Below, piece by piece: positions 10,575 to 20,856 of a stretch of DNA of 64,000 nucleotides; position 1 is the first letter of the stretch; each line of letters starts with the position of its first letter. The stretch spans positions 75,956,001-76,020,000 of the forward strand of contig NC_134013.1 of assembly GCF_040712315.1 (NCBI RefSeq), written 5' to 3'. The notes under the pieces were generated by a model, which made no database searches, was not told the origin of the DNA, and was given only the letters and a program-made list of their open reading frames with translations. The DNA is from Castanea sativa (taxonomy: Eukaryota; Streptophyta; Magnoliopsida; Fagales; Fagaceae). The position numbers and the translations under genes are program-made.

Positions 10575-10621
10575 GCCACGTGTCCGATCTTATCCGTTTC
10601 TCACTTTTACCTTTATAAATA
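10575..10621 (+). promoter_or_regulatory. G-box and TATA box of the 132-residue gene
   Basis: A perfect G-box CACGTG (10577-10582, context GCCACGTGTCC) is followed 30 bases later by TTTATAAATA (10612-10621). The ATG is at 10769, leaving a ~120-base leader that contains a (CT)n tract at 10692-10722. G-boxes of this type are bound by bZIP and bHLH factors in plants; which one acts here cannot be told. Confidence 0.65.
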
Positions 10622-10691
10622 GTAACTAAACGGCTGAACTAAAAACCACCCCCTCTCTTGCCTCAGATCAGAGCATCTTTGAAGTTTGAAC

Positions 10692-10722
10692 GCTCTCTCG
10701 CTCTCTCTCTCTCTCTCTCTCT
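10692..10722 (+). repeat. (CT)n microsatellite in 5' leader
   Basis: About fifteen CT units with one interruption (CTCG), between the TATA box and the ATG. Pyrimidine-rich leaders of this sort are common in plant genes. Confidence 0.9.
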
Positions 10723-10768
10723 AAAACTCATAAACACACACTTTCTCTCTCCAAAGAAACTGCTTATT

Positions 10769-11167
10769 ATGGCTACGAATCTGCTTCCCTTTCGGCCGTC
10801 GGTGATCAGTGCGTGTGCCTCGTCGGGTCAGCGGAGACCCGACCCGAACAGCAGAAAATCCGGTGGAGGAGGCGGATCCTCGTCGGCCAACTGGTGGACC
10901 CCGCTATTCGGCTGGTCCTCGGAGCCGGATTACATTGATTCCGGAAACAGCAGCAACAGGAAGAAGCGGAGCGAGTCGGAGAAATTGGAGATGGAACCGG
11001 ATCTTGCGAGAACCCGAACCCGGTTCACCCCGGGTTGCTTCACGGAGGAGAAGGCGAAGCAACTCCGGATGATGACCAAGGAAACGGAGTCGTTTCATGA
11101 CAAGATGTACCACTCCGCCATCGCCTCCCGCCTCGCCTCCGATTTCAAAAACAGCTCCGATCTGTGA
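10769..11167 (+). CDS. Uncharacterised 132-residue plant protein
   Basis: A single-exon frame starts at the ATG at 10769 and ends with TGA at 11165-11167. I chose this ATG because upstream in-frame codons are leader sequence without another ATG. The region is GC-rich compared with its flanks, as real plant exons are. The N-terminus is basic, with a Gly/Ser-rich run around residue 32. Then comes a tryptophan-rich patch (NWWTPLFGWSSEPDYI) and a charged C-terminal half ending in helical FTEEKAKQLRMM and KMYHSAIASRLASDF. No signal peptide or membrane segment is visible. It resembles short plant-specific proteins of unknown function, whose role I cannot name. A G-box/TATA promoter lies upstream, which suggests regulated expression. 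Confidence 0.8.
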   Translation: MATNLLPFRPSVISACASSGQRRPDPNSRKSGGGGGSSSANWWTPLFGWSSEPDYIDSGNSSNRKKRSESEKLEMEPDLARTRTRFTPGCFTEEKAKQLRMMTKETESFHDKMYHSAIASRLASDFKNSSDL

Positions 11168-12338
11168 CTCTTAAAGCTCCGGCATCAGCGAGTTACGGCT
11201 ATTTTTCAAGATCCGTACTAAAAAAAATAACTTCATAATATTTTCTTTTTCTTTTTTGGTGTTGAAATTGTTTTTTTTTTTTTTTTTTGGTTGGTATTTT
11301 TCCACAATGTATGGAAGATGACTATGTGAAGGAATATGTGTTAGAAAAATGTTAAAATGAAGGTGATGTGATTTGAAACCATATGTATGTGTTTTAAAAT
11401 GTGATTAGTTGTGGGTTACGTGGAATATAAGATAATGGTGATGATGTAGCAAATGTAATTATTGATGTATATGGTAATGTTTTTAATTATAGATTTGCTA
11501 TGCTTTGTGGAATTTTGTACTCAAGGATTAATTTAATGATAATCTTTGAGAGTGATGGGTGATGACTTAGATTTTAGAGGGTCGTCTAGATTTTATTATT
11601 TAAATGTTCATTAAAATTGAGATATGACTTTGTCAAAAAACAAATAAAGATGATTTGATTGATGGCAATTTTGGTGCTAACTATTGGATTAGGTGTTTTA
11701 ATCGTTGCTCTTCTTTTGGAGTAGTGGATCATTGACTCACTAAGCTTTGGATTACAGTGAGTGAAATTATTAATGAAGGTGGGTTTATCATTGTGGGTGA
11801 GGGGTTTTGGGTATTGGATAGAGGTGAATGTATTGGATCAAAAGCCCATCAACTTGGCTATTCTACTCACATGGATTTTGGCTAGATTCCCCAACTTTTC
11901 CTAGCGGTAATCAAGTATCCAAAAGAGGAATATTCCTATGTCTAAGGATTTTTTTTTTTTTTTTTTTTTTTGAGAATCATGTCTAAGGATATTTATTTGT
12001 ACATAATCTTTCTTTTTTAGTTTTTGATCACTAGAATTTTTTTTTTCTTTCTTTTCTAGTTATATTTGTCATTGGTCAAAAGGAAGAGAGGGGTCAATAA
12101 TTCTTACTTAAGTATATTTTAATTAAATTTTACTAACAGGTGCCTTTAGGGTTTAAAAAGTTATTTTAAATTTTTTTTTTTATAGAAATATGAAAAAGTT
12201 ACCAATTTTGTTGACAACTTTTTTCAATTTTTTATAAAATGCTTTAAAAAATGAATGATTAATGTGTGCCCTAAGAACATACATTAATTTGACATTTTTT
12301 TTAAAATTTTTAGTACTCCTTTTATTTTTGAGTCTAAA
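11168..12338. other. 3' flank and AT-rich intergenic DNA
   Basis: No coding region is supported. It holds poly(T) tracts at 11272-11288 and 12031-12046, and one tiny retroposition scar at 11938-11990, listed separately. Confidence 0.6.
11938..11990 (-). mobile_element. Micro-retroposon scar with 12-bp target duplication
   Basis: ATGTCTAAGGAT occurs at 11938-11949 and again at 11979-11990. Between the copies are 22 T and GAGAATC (11950-11978). Read on the minus strand this is GATTCTC plus poly(A), so it looks like an extremely 5'-truncated LINE- or SINE-type insertion. Confidence 0.75.
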
Positions 12339-12347
12339 ATTTCTAAA
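12339..12347 (+). repeat. Left 9-bp target-site duplication of the Pack-MULE
   Basis: ATTTCTAAA, identical to 14145-14153 on the other side. Confidence 0.9.
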
Positions 12348-12689
12348 GGGATAATTACACTAAACCCATCTATGATTTGGGCGAAAATCACTTTGCCTAC
12401 CCGTAATTTGAAAAGTGTCACTTAACTCACCTGAAGTATGTTCCGTTTGTTTTCCGTAACTCACCTCTATTAAAATCATAGATAAATAGGTATTTTTGCT
12501 CAAATTTTATATCTCTCTCCTCCCAAAACAAAAAATAGCACAAAAATGTAAGAGAAACAAGATCAAAAAGTGGTATTTCAGGAAGAACATGAAGAACATA
12601 CCAAATAATAAAAAAACACCTACAGCCCCTCACGACATCTCTATCTCTCTATTTTCTCTCTCTCTTCCCTCTCTTTGACCCATAGCCCC

Positions 12690-13220
12690 TCACGGCACCA
12701 CCACCATCACCACCACTCACTGCTGTGTCAAACTAACCCAGCCACCAACTCACAACCAATGCACGGAAAAACCCACCATCAATTTGCCACCAACCACAAT
12801 CTACCACCACAAACCTAGCAACCATCAATCACCAATTTGCCACCATCCATGATCCACCATCACAAACTCAGCTACCATCAACCACCGATCAACCACTATG
12901 AATCCAACCACGATTCACTACCAAACCCATTAACAAGAAAAAAATCAAAAACAAAATCTAGCAACCCAAACCACAACCACGATCCACCCATCAAAAACAA
13001 AATAGAAAACAAAACCCATTAAACCACGACCACAATCCACCTAAAGAGAGGAGGCATGGCGATGAAATCTAGAAACCCAGCTACCACGAAACCCAGACAA
13101 AATCTAGCCACACCACCATTGACCCATAATCCACCACAAAACCAACCAAAATCCACTGCCACAAACCCACTACCATGGCCAAAATCCACCACCATCAAAC
13201 CCACAAACCATTAAACTTGA
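12690..13220. repeat. CCA/ACC-rich low-complexity filler in the Pack-MULE
   Basis: The stretch is dominated by CCACCA, ACCACC and CAACCA words. It translates to Pro/His/Thr-rich or Val/Gly-rich peptides in different frames, with no convincing domain. A similar CCA-rich tract occupies the Pack-MULE-like element at 42121-43245. Confidence 0.6.
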
Positions 13221-13264
13221 AACCCACATTGAACACGGCGAAACCCACGGCTTGGGTTGGCGAG

Positions 13265-13905
13265 AGTGAGGAACTGAAGAAAGAGTCAGCTCACCTGGCC
13301 AAACTCATCCTTACAACCCACGACCATGTTTTCGCAAGCAGACCGAACCTTCTCTCAGTTAGTACCTCTCCTTCAACTGCTCAGACGTCACTTTCTCTCC
13401 CTACAGTCTTTACTGGCACCAAGCCAGGAAGATCTGTGTCACTGAATTGCTCAACTCGAAACAAGTCAACTCGTTCCAACTCGTCAGAGACAATGAGGTG
13501 AATCGGTTGCTGGGCTTCGTGTCAGCTCAGTCCAAGTCCGAACTTGACCTGGGTAATATGTTTTTCGCTCTAGCAAACGATGTGCTGTGTCGCGTGGCGT
13601 TTGGGAAGAGGTTTAAGGAGGAGAGTGGGGAGGACTAAGGGCAGAAGCGTCATTTGGTTGGGGTTTTGACTTAGACACAGGCCTTGTTTGTTGGGTTTCG
13701 TTTAGGCGACTTTTTCCCATATCGGGATTGGGTTGACTCACTGAGCGGGTACACGAAAAGGTTGAGCAAGAACTTGGAGGATTTATGAGCTGTTTGTGAA
13801 GAAATTATAGAGGAACATATGAAGGAACAAGGTGTGAGAAGTGGTAAAGAGGATTTTGTTGATGTTTTGCTTCGAGTACAACAACGCGAGGAGAGAGACA
13901 TAAAA
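13265..13905 (+). pseudogene. Captured cytochrome P450 fragment (CYP71-like, N-terminal half)
   Basis: The plus strand encodes pieces typical of plant CYP71-type P450s: LILTTHDHVFASRP (about 13299-13340), then SDVTFSPYSLYWHQARKICV and the stretch through VLCRVAFGKRF (13385-13612). After a TAA at 13636-13638 come degraded WVDSLSGYTKRL and KEDFVDVLLRVQQREE. That covers roughly helix B to helix G of a P450. The I-helix, ExxR and heme-cysteine regions are absent, so no enzyme could form. At least one small frameshift (~13370) and stops break it. It lies wholly between the Mutator-type inverted repeats. The donor gene is not in this window. Confidence 0.85.
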
Positions 13906-14169
13906 TTTTCACAAAACCCTCCCTTTTGTTCTTATTTCTCTTGCATTTTTGTGCTATATTTTGTTTTGGGAGGAGAGAGACATAAAATTTGAGCAAAAAT
14001 ACCTATTGACCCCTGATTTTAACAGAGATGGGCTACGGAAAACAAACGGAATATACCTCAGGTGGGTTAAGTGACACTTTTTAAACTACGGGTAGGCAAA
14101 GTGATTTACGCCCAAACCACAGGTGGGTTATGTGTAATTACCCCATTTCTAAATTACCAAAATGGTTGA

Positions 14170-15280
14170 TAGGGCTTAAAGATAACTTGATGAAAGAGTT
14201 TAATAACTTAATTAATACATGACTTCAATGGATTGTTATTTGTGCAATAATGGCAATGAGTCTTTGGAACATATTTTTAATTTTCTTGTAGTGTGATTGG
14301 GTTGCCAATTTAATTTGGCTGTTAGATCCTGAGTGAAAGAAAATGGTTACATGGGGGACAATCAATGTGGCTTTTTTATTTGGACGTGACCCTAGTAGTA
14401 TCTTAACCACTCTTGGTCTAAGACTTCACACCACAATCACTAATGAGTTATGTAAACAACCTACAAGTGGGGTATAAAGAGTCGCACCATATTGCTAGTG
14501 GGGGAACTCAAACCCATTCTTTAAGGCATGTTGGCTCAAGCCCTTACCACTAGGTCAATTAATGTGTTGGTTGGCCGTTAGATCTTGGTCATATGTTATA
14601 AAATGTCCATTACTGAGTGGAAGAAAATGATAATCAACCTAAAGTCTAGCCTAGGTTTAGAGAGTGTAGAAGCTAAAGATTTCCAATTATATGCCACAAT
14701 TTTCTATAACTAGGTATGGATGACGAGAAATAACGTTAGAATGGAATTAATCAAAAACAAACCAGAAGAGTTGTGAAGTAGGTTAATAAAACTTTTGAGG
14801 AACACATGCAAGATTGGAGAAATTAGCCTCAAAAGGCCAATCTTGGACTCCCCCACCCAGGGCTTGGATAAAAGCTGAATTTTGATGCTATAATCAGGGA
14901 AGGTAAATCCTCAGTGATACTGGTGCAAGAAACCACAGAGGAAATATAATAGTGACATGGACAAAGTAATTAGATCTAGCTATTAGAAAAGTTGTTTGAA
15001 GGATTCAAGAGAATTGTCCTTGAAGGAGATGGTTGAATGTCATTGAACCATTAAAAAACAAAGAAGTTGCCCCTCACCAAAGTATCAAAGCAATTTTGGA
15101 AGATATTTTGTATCTTGCTAAATCTTTAATGTATGTAGAGAGGACAATGTTTCCACCCATCTTCTAGTCCAATAGGCTACTCTTTTGAACTAGGATGGGC
15201 TAGTTCTCAGCTCAAACTTGTCGCCATTATTAAACCCAGGTTTTGGATAAAGATGGTCGAAACCCTCCCTTGTGTCTCCT
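14170..15280 (+). pseudogene. Degenerate LINE remnant (zinc-binding RT and RNase H-like parts)
   Basis: Near 14230-14300 the plus strand reads CYLCNNGNESLEHIF, like the zinc-binding domain after non-LTR reverse transcriptases (C-x2-C ... E-H-x-F). Near 14877-14960 it reads KLNFDAIIREGKSSVIL, the start of the RNase H-like (RVT_3) domain in plant LINEs. Later GFKRIVLEGDG fits the same domain. Stops and frameshifts are frequent, so it is dead. A SINE-like sequence lies within it at 14472-14568. Confidence 0.6.
14472..14568 (-). mobile_element. tRNA-derived SINE-like sequence
   Basis: On the minus strand an A-box-like GACCTAGTGGTAAGGGCTTG is followed by a B-box-like GGGTTTGAGTTCC, spaced as in tRNA-derived SINEs. 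I could not define target duplications. Confidence 0.45.
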
Positions 15281-15290
15281 CTGTTTTGTC

Positions 15291-17234
15291 TTAAAAATAA
15301 AGTAATACATGACTTCCTGCGTAGGAGCATCTGCATTAGTCATTATACAAGTGTCGGGATGGACGCTTACAAATAACCCTATTGAGCTTACAGTAACGCT
15401 CTTGCACTTTTGAATCAACTTAATATTGATAAGACCAAAAGCCTCTTGGCCTAGTGGCATTTCCAACTCCCTCTCAATCGAGTGAGCTCACTTACTCCGT
15501 TTATAGATGAACTCCCTAACCCAAAGGAGAGAGAGAGAGACAGGTTACACCTTTAGTAAACTAACTAATTCAAATTGTGTCAAGGATTGGAAAACTCTTC
15601 ATAATTTATTTAGTTGGAATCTTATGAAGAAAAGAAAATTCTTTTCAAATTCCAGTTTAGAAATGCATTTTGAAAAAAGAATATTCTTTTTTAATTTTAA
15701 AAAATTTTGTAATTTATTTCAAGGAAAAAAAAAAAAAAAAAAAACCTAGAAGCTGACAATTATTAATCTTCATTTTATTTTATGATACAAGTTAGTGAGT
15801 GTCTATTTGTATCTGAACAAAGTTTCTCTCCAAACTAGTTTAGAAAGAAACCCTACAAACTCATCATATATCTTTATATTGAGTGTGAATTTTGAAAATC
15901 TAACAGTTAGATTGCATGTTCTTATTACATTCTTAATGCTTACAAAATTTCAAGAAGATCAAAGATCAATTGCTATGTCATCAAATAAATGTTATAATTT
16001 CAAGTTTTTGTGATTTAAAATTGCATATAAAAAATAAGTTAATTGATCAAATAATAAATAATATCCAATTTGAACGAAATTTGATAAGTATGTTAAGAAT
16101 ATAAGGAACATGAAATTCAACGGTTAGATTCTCAAAATTCACACCAAAAAAAATATAAATATATGAGAAGTTTGAAGAAAAATTTTGTTCAATATTTTAG
16201 TATACTTTTAGTAAAAAAATTAAATAAGTTGATGACAAACAGGCAAGCTGCTCCTTTGATTGGTCACAACGTCCCCTTCACACTTTTCAACACCCTGGCT
16301 TCACTTTTGTCTTCTGCTTCTGCTTCTGCTTCTGCACGCGTAGAAGATGCCATGCTGAGCACAGAGCAAGGCATGCATCCTACGGTCATAACTCATAAGA
16401 TTTGCTGGTATCAGCACCTAGTTTTGTGAGGAAAAGGAAAAAGTGAAGAAAAATCTATGGGCCTATTAGTCTTACCCTGCGTGGAAAGACCGTGCGTTAC
16501 CCTGTGTTGCTAATTGCCAATTCAAAAGAACAAAAAAAGCACGAACCTTCATTATCCACATGCTTTTACTAACATCTCTCTGCCCCGCCCAGAATTGTTT
16601 TACGAACAACACTGGTTATCCTTTTTGGACGCATTAAGAATAGACAAGTGGAGTTCCAGAATATGTCTACTAATTGTTCGAATACAATGCATTTTAATTT
16701 TTAACAAATGATATTTTGCTAAATTATCACATTATGGAATATTCAAAAATTCAACGGTCCCCAATTTGTCAAATTAATAGTGGAAATTAAATGAATCGGG
16801 TGTCTATTTTTCTTGGACATAAATATATTTTAGAAGTATACAAAGGGAAAAGTTCAAGTTGCAGTCACCACCCCTATAGTCATAGTTGTTAAGGTCTTAA
16901 TATGGGCTAAGTAGTAAATTCAAAGTTTGAATATTCTACTACGATTATATGAAATTGATTACACACAAGTACTGTTATCTCCCACCGCATGAAGCTGCTG
17001 ATAAACCAGAATGGAGCTATCTCTAGGTGGAGTATGTTTTTTTTGATATTTGAGTATATTAAACAGGTGTCCTTAAGGCAATTGTTAAGAAAAATAAAAT
17101 GAATTCCCATTTTGACCTACATTGGGTAGTAAAGGTGGCTAGGAAAAGTTTTTTGACTTAGTTGAAAATTCTACCTTAACCATTGCCGTTAGGACACTCA
17201 ATAACAGGATTCTTAAGTTATAGCTTAAGTTACC
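15291..17234. other. AT-rich intergenic DNA
   Basis: No gene is supported. Features are a 21-base poly(A) at 15724-15744, a (CTTCTG)n-like run near 16311-16333 and otherwise unremarkable AT-rich sequence. Confidence 0.55.
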
Positions 17235-17237
17235 TTA

Positions 17238-17625
17238 GAGCACTTGCAGCAGTGGAGCTAAATAGCTATATAGCTATTTTAGCTCCACCAAAACACCAAA
17301 AAGATGAAGAAATGTTTAAATCTATATTTTTTAAATTATTACATACGCACATCTATAGATAGATGTGCACTATTCATGAGAGCTAAAAAAAATTAATTTT
17401 TTATTTTGTGTTCACATTACTTTTTTATTGTGGTGTTTTTATTGTAGTGAGATGTATTATTTTATTGTGGTAAATATATTATTTTATTTTGATGTTTATA
17501 TTATTTTATTGTGTTGAAAGCTAAAATAGATCCACTGCTACAACATGTGTGTAGGTAAAATAGATAAAGTAATTTTTGGTAGAGCTAAATTGCTAAATTT
17601 TTAGCTCCACTACTGTGAATGCTCT
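17238..17625. mobile_element. PIF/Harbinger-like MITE (388 bp)
   Basis: The outer ends are imperfect inverted repeats: GAGCACTTGCAGCAGTGGAG at the left and, reversed, GAGCATTCACAGTAGTGGAG at the right. TTA flanks both sides (17235-17237 and 17626-17628), the 3-bp duplication typical of PIF/Harbinger. No protein is encoded. A diverged relative may begin near 47766. Confidence 0.75.
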
Positions 17626-17628
17626 TAG

Positions 17629-18790
17629 GGAGTACCTACCGTCTCTATATTGTATAGCCCCCATTAGGCGTTAATTCCTTAGCTTATATTTGCAAAAGGG
17701 GTAGATAAAAGGAGAGGAGAAGAGAGTAAAATGACAGGAATATGCTAAAAACTTCATTCTCGAGGGAGAGGGGAGATCTAGGTTGGTTTGGGAGAGGAGG
17801 AAAAATTAAAAACAACAATATCAATCATACAAACAATTTTTGTAATATTGCTGGCCCATCCTCAGAAACACACAAGAAAATTTTGTCAATAAGCTATGGA
17901 GGATAAAGGTATAAGCCTCCAAGAAACATGTGAAAAGTGCTGGCAAACGGTGGTCCTGGATATACATACACCGTTAACTCTTTTTTTTTTTTTTTTCTTT
18001 GATTTGACCCTCAATTAACTTTTACTAGGAGCAGAAACTCTAAATTTTATTTAACAAATTTTTTGTCATAGTATTATCATGATAAATTTCAAACATTGCC
18101 CATGTAAAATTTTAAATGGATCAGTGACCTGGAATGCATACACCACTGACCAAACACTCTTATGGTACATTCAGATAGGTGCCTGCAAGTGCAACCAGAA
18201 ATCTGTGTTAGTCCCATGGCAGAAGTTCTGCCCAGGCACAGGCAAATAAACTGTGTTTGTGTCGGTCATTTTCACACCCACCAAACAAGCAATTCTTTTT
18301 GGCTGAATCACCAAGCAAGCGTTTACTGTAAAATTATTTATCCCAATATATGATGCACCATGACAAGCATGTCTATGAGTCAATGGTAAAGCAGCATTTT
18401 AAGAGTATACAAGTGGGAAGAAAATGAGGCAAATTCAACCAGACATAACTCATACGCATCAGGTCCATTAGTATTTTAATCATCAATATTAATAATAATG
18501 TTTCAAATAATTGAGCATCTATGATTTAGTAAAGCACCATGTCCATTTGGTAATTATTTCAAATTGCTGCTAGAGACGCAACACTGGATGTTGATCTCAT
18601 ATTTTTGGCTTAAGGGTAAAAAATAAAAGTACAATATGCTGTAACCACTCCACAATAAATGGAATGAGAAAAATACAACATCAAAATCTTCCTAACCTCA
18701 GGGTGCAACAATAACATCTGAACAAGATCCGCAAATATATTATAGTTGGCTGTACTCTGTAGGCCAACAGATCAACCCATGCGCCATGCA
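17629..18790. other. Intergenic DNA downstream of the 77-residue gene
   Basis: The part just left of 18791 should hold the 3' untranslated region of the minus-strand gene. I could not pick a polyadenylation site with confidence. No other gene is supported. Confidence 0.5.
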
Positions 18791-20817
18791 TCACTTGCTC
18801 TCAGCATCGTATATATCTGTTCTGAATATGTCTATCAAGGAAAAACAGTAGCACAGAGAGAAGACAGCAAATATAGGGTGCTTGTAAACAGAAAGAGTAG
18901 TTTCAAGACCACATAGAATGATATATTCTTTATTAGCATTGTACATAAGCTTGGTTATAGTTCCTCAATATTTACAGTGCGTCTTGCTAATTTTAGTCAG
19001 GATAATATACGAAAGCTAGGGCAATTAATTGGTAAAAGCTTAAAGAGAGTATAGGAGCTTCTGAAGTTTGAGTAAAGATGAAGGGAAATAATGAAGAGCG
19101 ACTGATTGAAACTAAGATACTCTTTCTTTTGTTGATTTAATCAATTCACATGCAATTGGAAGGGAAATAAATCAGGCAGTTCTTAAAAATACAGAAATAT
19201 TCCAACACCTAAAATGATAGTACTAATGCTCAAATCCCATAAAAGTGAGAGCCTTGTGTATTGGGTACAACCCTTTCTTATGCCCAAAGTCGTGTGTATG
19301 GTCCAAATATTTCTTTGTAGAACTATCATTGCAATATTTCAAGCAATAGCCTCACTTCCAACTTTCGGTTACAATATAATGACTCCCTATCATTTGAATG
19401 ATGAGAAAATAAATTAGAGACAATGATAAACAGAGCGGCTCAGGTGTGAAATAGATCCTTTTGTTATGAGTAGGGAATACTCGAGCAGATGAGATCCCCA
19501 TAACTTCCGCTAGCAAACAAGTTTTACAAATATTCACCAGATCATCCTTTAGGGAACCAAACAACCAAAATCCTACAAAGACCTACTGACTCTAAACATC
19601 AAAACTTCCTTGAGGATCACATGCTCTTACAAAGAGATGGACATGGTAACATGTTATTACAAAGACATATTACTCCTTCACAAACCTTTTTAAGGATGAA
19701 ATTAATCTTCCATAGAGGGAGTTTTTTTTCACAATAAATTCAATAGTTCCAATAGGGAAGAGGGGATTTGAATCCTAAATGTCTCCGTTGGAAATACCAG
19801 GAGGTGCTAGTTGAGCTACAAGGTTCTTGGCTTCATAGAGGGAAAATTTACCTCAACATGGAAGCTCATCATAGTGACAGCTGCTTTAGGGTCAGTTTGG
19901 GTGGAGGGAGAGGTGGCTGGAATGTACATTAAAACATAGGGTTAAGTCACAAGAGCCTAGACATGCTTAGAAGGAATAACGATATTAAGCCATGATTCTT
20001 AAGTAATTAAAACATCTATAAGTACTCTGATCTCCATGTAGAGTGCAATATAATGTAAGGTGTGATCTAGTACATGCATTTATGCTAAGACGTCCCCTGT
20101 CTAGTCACCAAAGGGACCCATATAACCAGAGGAGCTAAGACGTTTGTAAGTGGTTGTACAAACTTTGATACTGGTGCTGCAAAGAACAATAAAAATTGGA
20201 TCAACTTTTTTCGGTGTCAACCTGGATATGTATATTAAAAAAAAAAAAAAAAAAAAAAAACCTCAGTTCCAAACATGCAAGAAAACAATCTCCAAAGCTG
20301 GGCTTGCCACCTTCCCTTACCACAAAAGGCATAAAGGTGTCATGACTCGAGCCACAATTATAATCATAATAGTGAGATTCCTTAAAACAAAATTCTTCAA
20401 TCACATATATCCAACAAATCCATGGGAGAAAAATCACCCAGCTTCCCTCGGAAAGGAATGGCTACTTAATTCAATAAACAAATGTTGCAAAAAAATACAA
20501 GAATTTCTAGACATCAAGGCCAAACCCCCTTTCTCCATAAAAGAAGTCCACATAGAAATCACAACAGGAAATGTAGTTCAATTTACAACAACTTAACTCC
20601 ATAAGACAAAAGATCCCATGTCATTATGCTGCGAATCTAACCCACGTTGCGAAGGTTAAAAATTAAGTACAGCAAAAACAAAAATTGTAGTAAAGGGCTT
20701 TGTAGCTCAACTGGTTAGCATCTCTTGTTACTTCCAAGAGAGACATCCAGGGTTCAAATCCCCCCTTCCCCATTGTAACTATCAAATTATAAATAAATAA
20801 ATACAAACAAAAACCAA

Positions 20818-20856
<39 letters not shown>

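Larger units (their letters stand above)
12348..14144. mobile_element. Pack-MULE (Mutator-like, non-autonomous) carrying a P450 fragment
   Basis: Long terminal inverted repeats run 12348-12570 and 14144-13921 (about 223 bp, roughly 85-90% alike by eye, outer ends GGGATAATTACAC and GGGGTAATTACAC). They are flanked by a perfect 9-bp target duplication ATTTCTAAA at 12339-12347 and 14145-14153, the hallmark of Mutator-like elements. Inside there is no transposase. There is a CCA/ACC-rich tract (12690-13220) and a cytochrome P450 gene fragment (13265-13905). Capture of host gene pieces between MULE ends defines a Pack-MULE. Confidence 0.9.

Noticed and set aside
20703..20765. Possible true tRNA gene
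   Set aside because: A- and B-box-like words are present, but the intervening sequence does not fold into a cloverleaf and an A-rich tail follows; a SINE fits better.
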